Shown piece by piece: positions 1 through 8,371 of a stretch of DNA of 64,000 nucleotides. Location of the stretch: NCBI RefSeq assembly GCF_019075875.1, contig NZ_JAHOOZ010000001.1, forward strand, positions 5,274,001 to 5,338,000, in the 5' to 3' direction. Every line of letters starts with the position of its first letter. Position 1 is the stretch's first letter. The position numbers and the translations under genes are program-made. Source of the DNA: Novosphingobium sp. G106. GTDB taxonomy: Bacteria; Pseudomonadota; Alphaproteobacteria; Sphingomonadales; Sphingomonadaceae. The notes beneath the pieces were generated by a model, which saw only the letters and a program-made list of their open reading frames with translations, ran no database searches and was not told the DNA's origin.

Positions 1-2
1 TC

Positions 3-131
3 CTTTCGCTGGTGATGACCGCCATCTCGCGACTGCTGGCCATGGACAGCGTGCTCGGCGTGTCGGCCGGCCATGCCGAGACGGCGGCCTGCATGGAGGC
101 TTTCCTCGCCCAGGTCGAACCGCTCGATTGA
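3..131 (+). CDS. 3' end of an acyl-CoA-type enzyme gene (partial)
   Basis: Only the last 42 codons are present; the reading frame enters from the left edge and stops with TGA at 129-131. The visible tail contains GHAETAACMEAFLAQ and ends EPLD. A helical tail ending in a MxAFL-x-x-x-P pattern is common at the C-terminus of enoyl-CoA hydratase/isomerase proteins, so that family is my best guess, but too little is visible to be sure. It is followed 58 bp downstream by the SMP-30 gene on the same strand. Confidence 0.4.
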   Translation, partial: LSLVMTAISRLLAMDSVLGVSAGHAETAACMEAFLAQVEPLD

Positions 132-189
132 CGGCTTGCCGTGTGACCGCAAGCCATGCTCATCTGCCGGGAACAACCGGGAGAGCGTC

Positions 190-1062
190 ATGAAGATCGA
201 ACGCGTCGATACCGTCCGTTGCGGGCTGGGCGAGGGGGCGGTCTGGGATGCCGAGGCAGGCGCGCTCTACTTCCTCGACATCTTCGGCCAGCAGGTGTTC
301 CGCTACGATCCCGTCAACGGCGAGACACGGAACTGGAAGACGCCCGGCCATGTCGGCGCGCTGGCGCTGCGCGAGGGCGGCGGCGCGGTGCTGGCGATGA
401 AGGACACGCTCTACGGTTTCGATTTCGCCAACGGTGAAGCGTCGAAGCTCGCCGGTCCGGCCTTCACCAGCGACCGCGTCACGGTCAACGACGGGGCGGC
501 CGACCGCGCCGGGCGTTTCGTCTTCGGCGGCTGCAGCGCCGGGATCGATGATCCGCAGCCGATCGGCGGGCTCTATGCGCTGGGCATCGACCATACGATC
601 GCCGAGCTGGACCGCGGCACGCACCAGTCGAACAGCCACTGCTTCGCGCCCGACGGCCGGACGCTCTACGCTGCCGACAGCTTCGTCCACACGCTCTATG
701 CCTACGATTACGACGGCGCGATCGGGCAGGCCTCGAACAAGCGGGCTTTCGCGAACACGCAGGACCTCGGCGGTGTGCCCGATGGCTCGGCGGTCGACGC
801 CGACGGCGTTGTCTGGGTCTCGGTGTTCCAGGCCGGCAAGATCGCCGCTTACCGCCCCGATGGCCGGCTCGAGCGCGTGATCGACTTGCCGGTCAAGCTG
901 ATCTCCAGCGTCGCCTGGGGCGGCGAGGGGCTGGACCGGCTCTACGTCACGACGATCGATCCCGTGCAGTTCGGCTGGGCGGCTGAACAAGACGCCGGAT
1001 ACGTCTATGCGATCGACGGGCTGGGCACGCGTGGCGTGCCCGAGGGGCGCTACGCCGGATAA
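190..1062 (+). CDS. SMP-30/gluconolactonase/LRE family protein (sugar lactonase)
   Basis: A 290-residue six-bladed beta-propeller of the SMP-30 (regucalcin/gluconolactonase) family, expected to hydrolyse sugar lactones with a bound divalent metal. The start GEGAVWD supplies Glu15; SNSHCFAPDG supplies Asn148; VPDGSAVDADG supplies Asp198; TVNDG supplies Asn100. The spacing matches the known metal and substrate residues of human SMP30 (E18, N154, D204, N103). The ATG at 190 is chosen because GGGAGAG lies just upstream; the open frame back to 73 overlaps the previous gene and is unlikely to be translated. The true sugar substrate cannot be read from sequence. Confidence 0.9.
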   Translation: MKIERVDTVRCGLGEGAVWDAEAGALYFLDIFGQQVFRYDPVNGETRNWKTPGHVGALALREGGGAVLAMKDTLYGFDFANGEASKLAGPAFTSDRVTVNDGAADRAGRFVFGGCSAGIDDPQPIGGLYALGIDHTIAELDRGTHQSNSHCFAPDGRTLYAADSFVHTLYAYDYDGAIGQASNKRAFANTQDLGGVPDGSAVDADGVVWVSVFQAGKIAAYRPDGRLERVIDLPVKLISSVAWGGEGLDRLYVTTIDPVQFGWAAEQDAGYVYAIDGLGTRGVPEGRYAG

Positions 1063-1067
1063 GAAAA

Positions 1068-1090
1068 AGGCCGGGCGCCAGGCCCGGCCT
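1068..1090 (-). terminator. Intrinsic terminator of the 1096-1428 gene
   Basis: A 9-bp perfect stem (AGGCCGGGC at 1068-1076, GCCCGGCCT at 1082-1090) with a 5-nt loop. On the minus strand the stem is followed by a T run (A run at 1063-1068 on the plus strand), so it fits the leftward gene best, and it may also slow the SMP-30 transcript that ends at 1062. Confidence 0.75.
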
Positions 1091-1095
1091 CATGA

Positions 1096-1428
1096 TTACC
1101 AGCCACGATAGCCGTAGCCATAGCCATAACGGTCGCCGTAGTAGCGGTCGTTGTAGCCGTCACGGCGCCAGTCGCGGCGGTCGTGCCAGGAATCGCGGCG
1201 CGCGCGCGCGATCTCGCGGGCGCATTCGCGGCGCTCGCGCTCGTACTCGCGGCGGCTGTCGGCTCGGCGGAGCTCGCGGTGGCATTCGCGCACTTCGCGG
1301 CGCACTTCGTTGCCACCGCCGCGGTAGCCCCCACCGTAGCCATAGCCATAGGACTGGGCCGAAGCGCCGGTGGCGGCGAGCGGCGAAAGCATGGCGGCCA
1401 TGGCGGCCCCCAGGATCAGTTTTCTCAT
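1096..1428 (-). CDS. Small secreted Arg/Tyr/Gly-rich protein
   Basis: A 110-residue protein with a clear Sec signal peptide (MRKLILGAAMAAML, cleavage after GASAQ). The mature part starts with Gly-Tyr repeats (SYGYGYGGGY), continues through a highly charged Arg/Glu helix (residues about 40-85, with two Cys) and ends in another Tyr/Gly stretch (RYGYGYGYRGW). AAGGAGGATGA lies directly before the ATG, giving one of the strongest ribosome sites here. The function is unknown; the composition suggests an extracytoplasmic, nucleic-acid- or surface-binding low-complexity protein. It stands alone, with its own terminator. Confidence 0.8.
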   Translation of the reverse strand: MRKLILGAAMAAMLSPLAATGASAQSYGYGYGGGYRGGGNEVRREVRECHRELRRADSRREYERERRECAREIARARRDSWHDRRDWRRDGYNDRYYGDRYGYGYGYRGW

Positions 1429-1570
1429 ATCATCCTCCTTCAGATCTCGGCGGTCTGTCAGGAGAGAATCGCTCAAGGCGCCTGAATGGGTCCGGAGCAG
1501 TCTGTTCATCAAAATGCAAAGCGGGATGAACGGAGCGCCGCGCGCGGCGAAGTGCCGGCGGGTGTCGATT

Positions 1571-2170
1571 CTAGCCTTTGCGGAACAGGACCGAGAGATT
1601 GTTGGCCGGCATCTCAATCACTTGTTCGAGCGCGAGCCCGTTGGCCTCGGCGCAGGCTGTCACCGCGTCGAGATCGCGCAGCCCCCAGCGCGGATCTCGG
1701 CGCTTGAGGTCGGCGTCGAAGGCCGCGTTGCTCGGTTCGAGTTCTCGGTCGGGCCGGCGGTAGGGGCCGTAGAGATAGAGCGGTTCACCCGTCCCGAGAA
1801 CCCGTGCCGCACCGCGCATCAGGCCCTCGGTCGCTTCCCAGGGGCTGATGTGGATCATGTTGATGCAGAGCACCGCCCGGGCACGGTCGATCGGCCAGCA
1901 TTCCGCCGCGGCATCGAGGTCGAGCGGGGGCAGTACATTCGCCGCGCCGTCGCACCAGGCCGCGATCGAGGCGCGCGCATCGTCCGAGGGATCGCTCGGC
2001 TGCCAGGTGAGCCCGGGAAACGCTGCGGCGAAAGCGAGGGCGTGCTCGCCCGTGCCGCTGGCCACTTCCAGGGCCAGGCCATCGGTGGGCAGGACATCGC
2101 GTAGCACCGCGAGAATCGGCTCGCGATTGCGCTGCGTTGCGGGGGCGGATCGGCGATCGGCGTCGGTCAT
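1571..2170 (-). CDS. DUF938 family SAM-dependent methyltransferase
   Basis: A 199-residue class I methyltransferase of the DUF938 family. It opens with the family pattern PATQRNREPILAVL, followed by the SAM-binding loop LEVASGTGEHA (about residues 33-43), then INMIHISPWEAT in the middle and LYGPYRR, both typical of the family. The length is normal. No substrate is established for this family, so the reaction stays open. It is transcribed away from the amidohydrolase gene; the 127 bp between them must hold both promoters. Confidence 0.88.
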   Translation of the reverse strand: MTDADRRSAPATQRNREPILAVLRDVLPTDGLALEVASGTGEHALAFAAAFPGLTWQPSDPSDDARASIAAWCDGAANVLPPLDLDAAAECWPIDRARAVLCINMIHISPWEATEGLMRGAARVLGTGEPLYLYGPYRRPDRELEPSNAAFDADLKRRDPRWGLRDLDAVTACAEANGLALEQVIEMPANNLSVLFRKG

Positions 2171-2297
2171 GCCGCTCCATAGCCCGATTTGGCACTTCCG
2201 GGAGGTGAATCATCGCAAGGGCGTTGGCTCTACGCATTGAAATCGCCGCCCTGGACTGCGACATGGAGTCATTATTCCTCATCCTGGGAGAACTGCC

Positions 2298-3584
2298 ATG
2301 GCCGACGACGCCGACACCAAAGAGGCCGACACCAATCCGCAGGCCGAAAACGCCAAGATGTACTGGTCCGCGGTTGGCTACACCGAAGGCGGCGTGATCC
2401 GCGAGGTCGACTATGCCTCGCAGTCGGGCGGCCTCGATCCGATGTTCGAAGGCATCAAGATCGTCGATTGCGACACGCACATCACCGAAGCGCCCGACCT
2501 TTTCACCTCGCGCGCGCCGGCCAAGTACAAGGACAAGGTGCCCCACGTGAAGCTCGACGCCGACGGCGTGGAGCGCTGGTACGTGGGTGACCGCAACTTC
2601 GGCTCGATGGGTGGCAATGTCATCCGCAAGGACAAGAACAAGCTGCTCGGCCGCCTCGCTTTCCCGAAGCTCGAACAGGCCCACCCCGGCGGCCACATCA
2701 TCAAGGACCGCATCCAGGCGATGGATGACATGGGCATCTATGCCCAGATCGCCTTCCAGAACTCGGGCGTGACCCAGGCCGGCTCGCTGATGAGCCTCGG
2801 CGACAACGACCTCGCGGTCGAGATCGTCAAGATCTACAACGACGCCTCGGCCGAGATCCAGAAGGAGTCGGGCAACCGCATCTTCAACATGGCGCACCTC
2901 CCGTTCTGGGATCACGCCGCGATGATGGCCGAAGCCAAGCGTTGCCACGACATGGGCCTCAAGGGCTTCGTCCTGCCCGACACGCCCGAGCGCGTCGGCG
3001 TGCCGAGCTTCCTGAGCGATCACTGGACACCGTTCCTCGAGATGTGCGAAGCCACCGGCATGCCGCTGAACTTCCACCTCAACGCGGCGATCGATCCCAA
3101 CACGCTGACCTGGGACGGTTTCGGCTTCGAGCAGACGCTGTCGGTCGTCGCGACGATGTTCTCGATCGGCAATGCCGCGACGCTGGGCAACTGGATGGTC
3201 TCGGGCCGCCTCGACCAGCATCCCAAGCTCAAGATCGGCCTGATCGAGAGCGGTGCTGGCTGGGTGCCTTTCGCCGTCGAAGCGCTTGAGCATCAGTTCG
3301 ACGAGATGCTGCCCAGCAAGAAGGGCATGCTCAAGCGGCGCCCGTGGGAATACTTCCGCGACCAGTTCATGTGCAGCTTCTGGTTCGAGAAGGTCGCGCC
3401 CAAGCTGCTGCTTGAGACGATCGGCGAGGACAACATCATGTTCGAAACCGACTTCCCGCACCCGACCTCGCTCTATCCGGGCGTGCAGGCCCACCTGAAG
3501 GACGTGCTCGGCGGCCATACCCCGGCCGTGCGCAAGAAGGTCCTGCAGGACAACCCGGCGCGGTTGTACAACCTGGATCTCTGA
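2298..3584 (+). CDS. Amidohydrolase-2 family metal-dependent hydrolase
   Basis: A 428-residue TIM-barrel hydrolase of the amidohydrolase-related (ACMSD-like) superfamily. Visible signature residues are D59-x-H61 in VDCDTHITEAP, the HLPFWDH loop, His260 in NFHLN, and the late ETDFPHP (Asp385, His388), which together form the usual metal site. GGGAGA sits 6 bases before the ATG. Sphingomonads carry many such proteins, usually linked to aromatic ring-cleavage or decarboxylation steps; the substrate is not evident here because no pathway genes flank it. A strong bidirectional hairpin follows 60 bp after the stop. Confidence 0.85.
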   Translation: MADDADTKEADTNPQAENAKMYWSAVGYTEGGVIREVDYASQSGGLDPMFEGIKIVDCDTHITEAPDLFTSRAPAKYKDKVPHVKLDADGVERWYVGDRNFGSMGGNVIRKDKNKLLGRLAFPKLEQAHPGGHIIKDRIQAMDDMGIYAQIAFQNSGVTQAGSLMSLGDNDLAVEIVKIYNDASAEIQKESGNRIFNMAHLPFWDHAAMMAEAKRCHDMGLKGFVLPDTPERVGVPSFLSDHWTPFLEMCEATGMPLNFHLNAAIDPNTLTWDGFGFEQTLSVVATMFSIGNAATLGNWMVSGRLDQHPKLKIGLIESGAGWVPFAVEALEHQFDEMLPSKKGMLKRRPWEYFRDQFMCSFWFEKVAPKLLLETIGEDNIMFETDFPHPTSLYPGVQAHLKDVLGGHTPAVRKKVLQDNPARLYNLDL

Positions 3585-3643
3585 TCGAGCTTTGATGAGT
3601 TGCTGGCGCTCCGCGGAAGTGGAGCGTCGCAGCCTCAGGTTTG

Positions 3644-3676
3644 CGAAACCCTCTCCCCCAAAGGGAGAGGGTTTCG
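3644..3676. terminator. Bidirectional terminator hairpin
   Basis: A 14-bp perfect stem (CGAAACCCTCTCCC at 3644-3657 and its complement at 3663-3676) with a CCAAA loop. It sits between the amidohydrolase stop (3584) and the stop of the leftward extensin-like gene (3678), so it can end both transcripts. Confidence 0.8.
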
Positions 3677-3677
3677 T

Positions 3678-4346
3678 TTATCGGCAGAAGGCGCTGCCGC
3701 TCAGCTCGACATGGAAATGGTCGTGGTGTGCCGCGTTGTAGTTCGGCCCGAGCACCGTGCCGAAGCGCTTGCAGGCGCTGGCATGGACCAGTTGCAGGAA
3801 CTGGCGCTCCGACGCCGTGCCGCCGTTCCAGTCGCCCAGCACGCTGATCCGCCGGCCGTCCTCGAGCACGAAAGCGGAGACGTCGATCGCCTCTGCGCGG
3901 GCATGGGCCGATCGCTTGGCCGATCCGGCGACGTTGCGGCAGGAATAGGAGCCCATCGTCTCGATCCGCAGCAGGCCGCTGCCGAGCACCTGGCGCGCCG
4001 CGCGGTCGACGCCGAAGCGGGCCCAGGCGGCGAAAGTGCTGGCGAGCTGGCAGGCGACCGGGCCGAGGTTCGACAGCGCCAGCGCGGCATAGTCGCCCTG
4101 CAGGCTGGCAAGGCGCACGGTGTTAACGGTCGAGCAGCCGGCGCCGAAATACTGGTCGGGTAGCGGGGTGAAATTGGCCCGCGTCGCGCCGAGGTTGGCT
4201 AGGCACTGGCGGGCTTCGGGGCGCGGCGAGAAAGTCGTGGTGGGCTGGCGGACCGCGGGGCGCTTGGGCCCTTGCGCCTGCGGAATGTCCATGCAGCCGC
4301 CGAGCAGCGCGAGGACCGGGAGCAGAGAAAGAAATCGCCGCATCAT
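3678..4346 (-). CDS. Extensin-like C-terminal domain lipoprotein
   Basis: A 222-residue secreted lipoprotein: N-terminal MMRRFLSLLPVLALLGGC gives a lipobox with acylated Cys18. The rest is an Extensin_C domain (PF06904), recognised by HARAEAIDVSAF, by the paired cysteines, and by the closing HHDHFHVEL. That domain resembles D-Ala-D-Ala-peptidase-like zinc folds, so a role in peptidoglycan processing is plausible but not proven. Two adjacent ATG codons (4346, 4343) could start it. It ends at the strong hairpin 3644-3676. Confidence 0.85.
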   Translation of the reverse strand: MMRRFLSLLPVLALLGGCMDIPQAQGPKRPAVRQPTTTFSPRPEARQCLANLGATRANFTPLPDQYFGAGCSTVNTVRLASLQGDYAALALSNLGPVACQLASTFAAWARFGVDRAARQVLGSGLLRIETMGSYSCRNVAGSAKRSAHARAEAIDVSAFVLEDGRRISVLGDWNGGTASERQFLQLVHASACKRFGTVLGPNYNAAHHDHFHVELSGSAFCR

Positions 4347-4436
4347 GCGCGCGATTCTTAAGCAAGATGGTTAACAAAGCGTTTCACTTGCGGCAGGCCG
4401 TTGGCCTTATCCCCAGGAACCTTGCCTCCGAGCATA

Positions 4437-4460
4437 AAGGGGAGCGTAGCGCACTCCCTT
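4437..4460 (-). terminator. Possible terminator of the PEP-CTERM gene
   Basis: A short hairpin (AAGGGGAG / CTCCCTT, one bulge) 25 bp after the leftward stop at 4485, followed on the minus strand by TTTATG. The stem is weak and the T run is short. Confidence 0.35.
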
Positions 4461-4484
4461 GCCGTTTTCGAGGTGTGCCCGTGG

Positions 4485-5129
4485 TCAGGCGAAGCCGTAG
4501 CGAACCCCCTGCCGCCGACGCCGTAGCGCGCCGCCGACCGCGCCGATGCCGAGGATCATCATGCCCCAGGTCGCCGGCTCCGGAACCACGTTCACAGACA
4601 CGGCATCGAGCAGGATGCCGGCATTGGCGTCGCCGCTGCCGATGAAGGACAGCTTGGTCAGCGCGTCGTTTGCGACGAAGTTCGTCGTGTAGATCGACCA
4701 GTTCAGGTTGTTCGCCGTGGCGCTGCTGTGCGTGATGATGTCGAGCAGATCGCTGCCGATCCGCACTTCGGCCGAACGGCTGTTCGGTCCGCTGAAGGCG
4801 TTGTTCGAATAGCCGAAAGTCAGGGTGTAGGTCTGGCCGGCCACGGTCGCGAAAGTCTGCGCGATCGAGCCGGACGGCGAGAACCCGACCAGATCGAGGT
4901 ACTGGACGCCCTCGAAGGCGGTGGCCGTCGTGCCGTTGAAATTGTTGGCCATGATGTCGGCATTGACCGCGGTCCAGCTCGGAATGATGACGTTGTTCGG
5001 ATCGTTCTGACTGGTCCCGCCCGGAATCACCGGCAGCTCGAAACTGCCGTTGGCAATCAGATTGGCGGCGAAAGCCGGCTGTGTTGCAAGCAAGGCTCCG
5101 CCGACCGCGATCATCGCAATGACGCGCAT
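4485..5129 (-). CDS. DUF642-like secreted protein with PEP-CTERM (PEPxxWG) sorting tail
   Basis: A 214-residue exported protein. The N-terminus (MRVIAMIAVGGALL...AFA) is a signal peptide; NLIANGSFELP followed by IPSW is the usual opening of DUF642/choice-of-anchor beta-sandwich domains. The C-terminus has the PEP-CTERM signature: VPEPATWGMM, a hydrophobic segment, then RRRR. Such tails are thought to be cut by exosortase and to deliver the protein to the cell surface with exopolysaccharide. The start at 5129 is chosen because the signal peptide begins there; the Shine-Dalgarno site (CAGGGG) is modest. No exosortase gene lies in the window. Confidence 0.85.
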   Translation of the reverse strand: MRVIAMIAVGGALLATQPAFAANLIANGSFELPVIPGGTSQNDPNNVIIPSWTAVNADIMANNFNGTTATAFEGVQYLDLVGFSPSGSIAQTFATVAGQTYTLTFGYSNNAFSGPNSRSAEVRIGSDLLDIITHSSATANNLNWSIYTTNFVANDALTKLSFIGSGDANAGILLDAVSVNVVPEPATWGMMILGIGAVGGALRRRRQGVRYGFA

Positions 5130-5415
5130 AAATATACCCCTGTTCAGGGCCGGAACTTGGCATCCTGATAGATGGACCGACGATCCGACTTCGTGGTGAT
5201 GCTGCGACGATACAGGGGCGCACCCCGAGAAAGTATTGGGGTTTACCATGAGGTTCGCTTCGACTCGTCGCAATGGGATAGCCGGCCGAGCGAAGCGGCG
5301 GCGGCTTTCGACGGCGTGGCTCGCCGCGGGTTGACTTCCCGCCCCACCCCTCTAAACGCGGCGCCGGGCCACGCGGTCCCAACGCCGCGCGTGCTCTCTG
5401 TAAGGAGAGTCTTAA

Positions 5416-6547
5416 ATGACTGATACCCAAATGCCGGCGCGCAAGCCTGCGCGGCCGTTCTTCTCTTCCGGTCCCTGCGCCAAGCCGCCCGGATACTCCC
5501 CCCGACAAGCTCGCCACCGAATCGCTGGGCCGCTCGCACCGCGCCAAGATCGGCAAGACGCGCCTTCAGTACTGCATCGACCTGATGCGCGAAGTGCTGC
5601 AGTTGCCCGATACGCACCGCATCGGCATCGTTCCCGGCTCGGACACCGGCGCTTTCGAAATGGCGATGTGGACCATGCTCGGCGCGCGCGGCGTGACGAC
5701 GCTGGCCTGGGAAAGCTTCGGCGAGGGCTGGGTGACCGACGCGGTCAAGCAGCTCAAGCTCGAACCCACCGTTTTCCGCGCCGACTATGGCCAGCTCCCC
5801 GATCTCGACAAGGTCGACTGGTCGGACGACGTCCTGTTCACCTGGAACGGCACCACCTCTGGCGTGCGCGTCCCCGACGGCGAATGGATTCCGGCGGACC
5901 GCGAGGGCCTGTCCTTCGCCGACGCGACCAGCGCGGTCTTCGCCTACGACATCCCTTGGGACAAGATCGACGTCGCCACTTTCTCCTGGCAGAAGGTGCT
6001 GGGCGGCGAGGGCGGCCACGGCGTGCTGATCCTCGGCCCCCGCGCGGTCGAACGGCTGGAAAGCTATACCCCGTCCTGGCCGCTGCCCAAGGTCTTCCGC
6101 CTCGTCTCGAAGGGCAAGCTCGCCGAGGGCGTGTTCAAGGGCGAGACGATCAACACCCCGTCGATGCTCGCGGTCGAAGACGCGATCTTCTCGCTCGAAT
6201 GGGCGAAGTCGATCGGCGGTGCCGAAGGCCTCAAGGCGCGCAGCAACGCGAATGCCGATGCGCTCGACAAGATCGTCCACGCGCGCCCCTGGCTCGGCCA
6301 TCTCGCCGAGGATCGCGGTACGCGCTCGAAGACCTCGGTCTGCCTGACAGTCGAGGGTGCCGATGCGGACTTCATCAAGTCCTTCGCGGGTCTGCTCGAA
6401 AAGGCCGGCGCGGCCTATGACATCGCCGGCTATCGCGATGCTCCTCCGGGCTTGCGCATCTGGTGCGGCGCCACGGTCGACACGGCCGATATCGAGGCGC
6501 TCGGCCCCTGGCTCGACTGGGCCTGGGAAAGCCTCAAGGCCGCCTAA
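5416..6547 (+). CDS. serC: Phosphoserine aminotransferase, frameshifted
   Basis: PLP enzyme that makes 3-phosphoserine from 3-phosphohydroxypyruvate, the second step of serine synthesis. The N-terminus (MTDTQMPARKPARPFFSSGPCAK) reads in one frame from ATG 5416, preceded by AAGGAGAG; the rest (from about 5505) reads in another. Deleting one C from the run of six at 5498-5503 restores PGYSPDKLATESLG and a single protein of about 376 residues, the normal length of the alphaproteobacterial SerC subtype. The PLP lysine is in FSWQKVLGGEGG (about K193). serA follows 108 bp downstream. The break may be a homopolymer sequencing error or a real mutation; the remaining sequence shows no other decay. Confidence 0.85.
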
Positions 6548-6613
6548 AACAAATGCGTCACCTCGGCCTGTGAGCCGGGGGCCCGCTTCCCCTTTCCGCC
6601 CGCGTCGAACAAG

Positions 6614-6645
6614 CGGGATCCCGGGTCAGGCCCGGGATGACGAAG
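6614..6645. repeat. Palindromic intergenic repeat (CCCGGG-type)
   Basis: ATCCCGGGTCAGGCCCGGGAT (two 8-bp arms around TCAGG, 6618-6638) flanked by GCGG and GACGA, in the gap between serC and serA. This kind of GGATCCCGGGTCAGGCCCGGGATGACG element is, from general knowledge, scattered through many alphaproteobacterial genomes; only this copy is in the window. The hairpin could weaken read-through from serC to serA. Confidence 0.6.
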
Positions 6646-6655
6646 GACACAGACA

Positions 6656-8245
6656 ATGACCACCAAGCCCAAAGTCCTCATTTCCGACAAGATGGACCCC
6701 AATGCCGCGGCGATCTTCCGTATGCGCGGCTGCGAAGTCGACGAGATCACCGGCAAGACCCCCGAAGAGCTGAAGGCGATCATCGGCCAGTACGACGGCC
6801 TCGCCATCCGCTCCTCGACCAAGGCGACCAAGGAGATCATCGAGGCCGCGACCAACCTCAAGGTCATCGGCCGCGCCGGCATTGGCGTCGACAACGTCGA
6901 TATTCCTGCGGCTTCGGCCAAGGGCATCGTCGTGATGAACACGCCCTTCGGCAACTCGATCACCACGGCCGAGCATGCCATCGCGTTGATGTTCGCGCTC
7001 GCCCGCCAGCTGCCCGAGGCCGATGCCTCGACCCAGGCTGGCAAGTGGGAGAAGAACCGCTTCATGGGCGTCGAGATGACCGGCAAGACGCTGGGCCTGA
7101 TCGGTGCTGGCAACATCGGCTCGATCGTCGCCGACCGTGCGCTCGGCCTGCGCATGAAGGTCGTCGCCTTCGATCCGTTCCTCTCGCCCGAGCGTGCGGT
7201 GGACATGGGCGTCGAGAAGGTCGAGCTCGACCAGCTTCTGGAGCGCGCCGACTTCATCACGCTGCACACCCCGCTGACCGACCAGACGCGCAACATCCTG
7301 TCGAAGGAAAACCTCGCCAAGACCAAGAAGGGCGTGCGCATCGTCAACTGCGCGCGCGGCGGGCTGATCGACGAGGACGCGCTCAAGGCCGCGCTCGATT
7401 CCGGCCATGTCGCCGGTGCCGCGCTCGACGTCTTCGTCACCGAGCCGGCCAAGGAGCACGCGCTGTTCGGCACGCCGAACTTCGTCGCGACGCCGCACCT
7501 CGGCGCCTCGACCAACGAGGCCCAGGTCAACGTCGCGCTGCAGGTGGCCGAGCAGATGGCCGATTACCTCGTCAGCGGCGGCGTCACCAACGCACTCAAC
7601 ATGCCTTCGCTCTCGGCCGAGGAAGCACCGAAGCTCAAGCCCTATATGGCGCTGGCCGAGAAGCTGGGTTCGCTGGTCGGCCAGCTGACCACGGGTTCGA
7701 TCCCGCGCATCTCGATCCACACCGAGGGCGCGGCGACCGAGCTCAACATCAAGCCGATCGTCGCTGCCGTGCTTGCTGGCTTCCTGCGCGTCCAGTCGGA
7801 CAGCGTGAACATGGTCAACGCGCCCTACCTCGCCAAGGAGCGCGGCATGGAAGTGCGCGAGGTCAAGACCGAGCGCGAGGGCGACTACCACACGCTGATC
7901 CGCGTCTCGGTGAAGACCGACGCGGGCGAGCGTTCGGTCGCCGGTACCCTGTTCAATAACCGCGAGCCGCGCCTGGTCGAACTGTTCGGCATCAAGGTCG
8001 AGGCCGAGCTGGCCGGCCCGATGATGTACATCGTCAACGAGGACGCGCCGGGCTTCATCGGCCGCGTCGGCACCTTGCTGGGCGAGAACGCGATCAACAT
8101 CGGCACTTTCAACCTCGGTCGCCGCGAAGCCGGCGGCGAAGCGGTGCTGCTGCTCTCGGTCGACAGCCCGGTGTCGCAGGACCTGCTCGACAAGGCCTGC
8201 AAGCTGCCGGGTGTCAAGCGCGTGAAGGCGCTGGCCTTCTCCTGA
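6656..8245 (+). CDS. serA: D-3-phosphoglycerate dehydrogenase
   Basis: First enzyme of serine synthesis, oxidising 3-phosphoglycerate with NAD. The 529-residue length is that of the long (type I) form with catalytic, NAD-binding, intervening (ASB) and C-terminal ACT domains. The Rossmann motif GAGNIGS begins at about 149; the catalytic set is Arg234 (NCARGGL), Glu263 (VTEPAKEH) and His281 (TPHLGAST), closely matching the known triad of the Mycobacterium enzyme. The C-terminus (MYIVNEDAPGFIGRVG) is the ACT domain, which normally mediates serine feedback. The start ATG has only a weak GAAGGA site. It follows serC, so the two serine genes lie together. Confidence 0.97.
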   Translation: MTTKPKVLISDKMDPNAAAIFRMRGCEVDEITGKTPEELKAIIGQYDGLAIRSSTKATKEIIEAATNLKVIGRAGIGVDNVDIPAASAKGIVVMNTPFGNSITTAEHAIALMFALARQLPEADASTQAGKWEKNRFMGVEMTGKTLGLIGAGNIGSIVADRALGLRMKVVAFDPFLSPERAVDMGVEKVELDQLLERADFITLHTPLTDQTRNILSKENLAKTKKGVRIVNCARGGLIDEDALKAALDSGHVAGAALDVFVTEPAKEHALFGTPNFVATPHLGASTNEAQVNVALQVAEQMADYLVSGGVTNALNMPSLSAEEAPKLKPYMALAEKLGSLVGQLTTGSIPRISIHTEGAATELNIKPIVAAVLAGFLRVQSDSVNMVNAPYLAKERGMEVREVKTEREGDYHTLIRVSVKTDAGERSVAGTLFNNREPRLVELFGIKVEAELAGPMMYIVNEDAPGFIGRVGTLLGENAINIGTFNLGRREAGGEAVLLLSVDSPVSQDLLDKACKLPGVKRVKALAFS

Positions 8246-8249
8246 TGTG

Positions 8250-8318
8250 CTTCGACAAGCTCAGCACGAGCGGATGTTGGGATAAACCCAAGACCCGCTC
8301 AGCCTGAGCTTGTCGAAG
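8250..8318. repeat. Sphingomonad REP-like inverted pair (copy 1)
   Basis: The left arm CTTCGACAAGCTCAGCACGAG (8250-8270, continuing to 8273) and the right arm 8295-8318 are near-perfect inverted copies separated by about 20 bp, filling most of the gap between serA and hisZ. The same unit recurs at 15116-15183 and, as a single half, at 51137-51159. The paired layout resembles bacterial interspersed mosaic elements; it can also fold as a terminator after serA. Confidence 0.8.
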
Positions 8319-8371
8319 GCCAGGCGCCAAGGTTCGACAATCCCGTTTTACGTGACTAAAGCGCGTCCACC

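Noticed and set aside
160..990. Long minus-strand frame antisense to the SMP-30 gene
   Set aside because: GC-rich codon bias produces long antisense frames; no ribosome site or family motif, composition full of Arg/Asp/Val as expected for a shadow. The same holds for most long opposite frames, such as those over the TonB receptors and the E1/E2 genes.
5330..5360. Strong sigma-70 promoter before serC
   Set aside because: TTGACT is present, but the only -10-like sequence (TCTAAA/TAAACG) is at poor spacing or weak; not enough to call.
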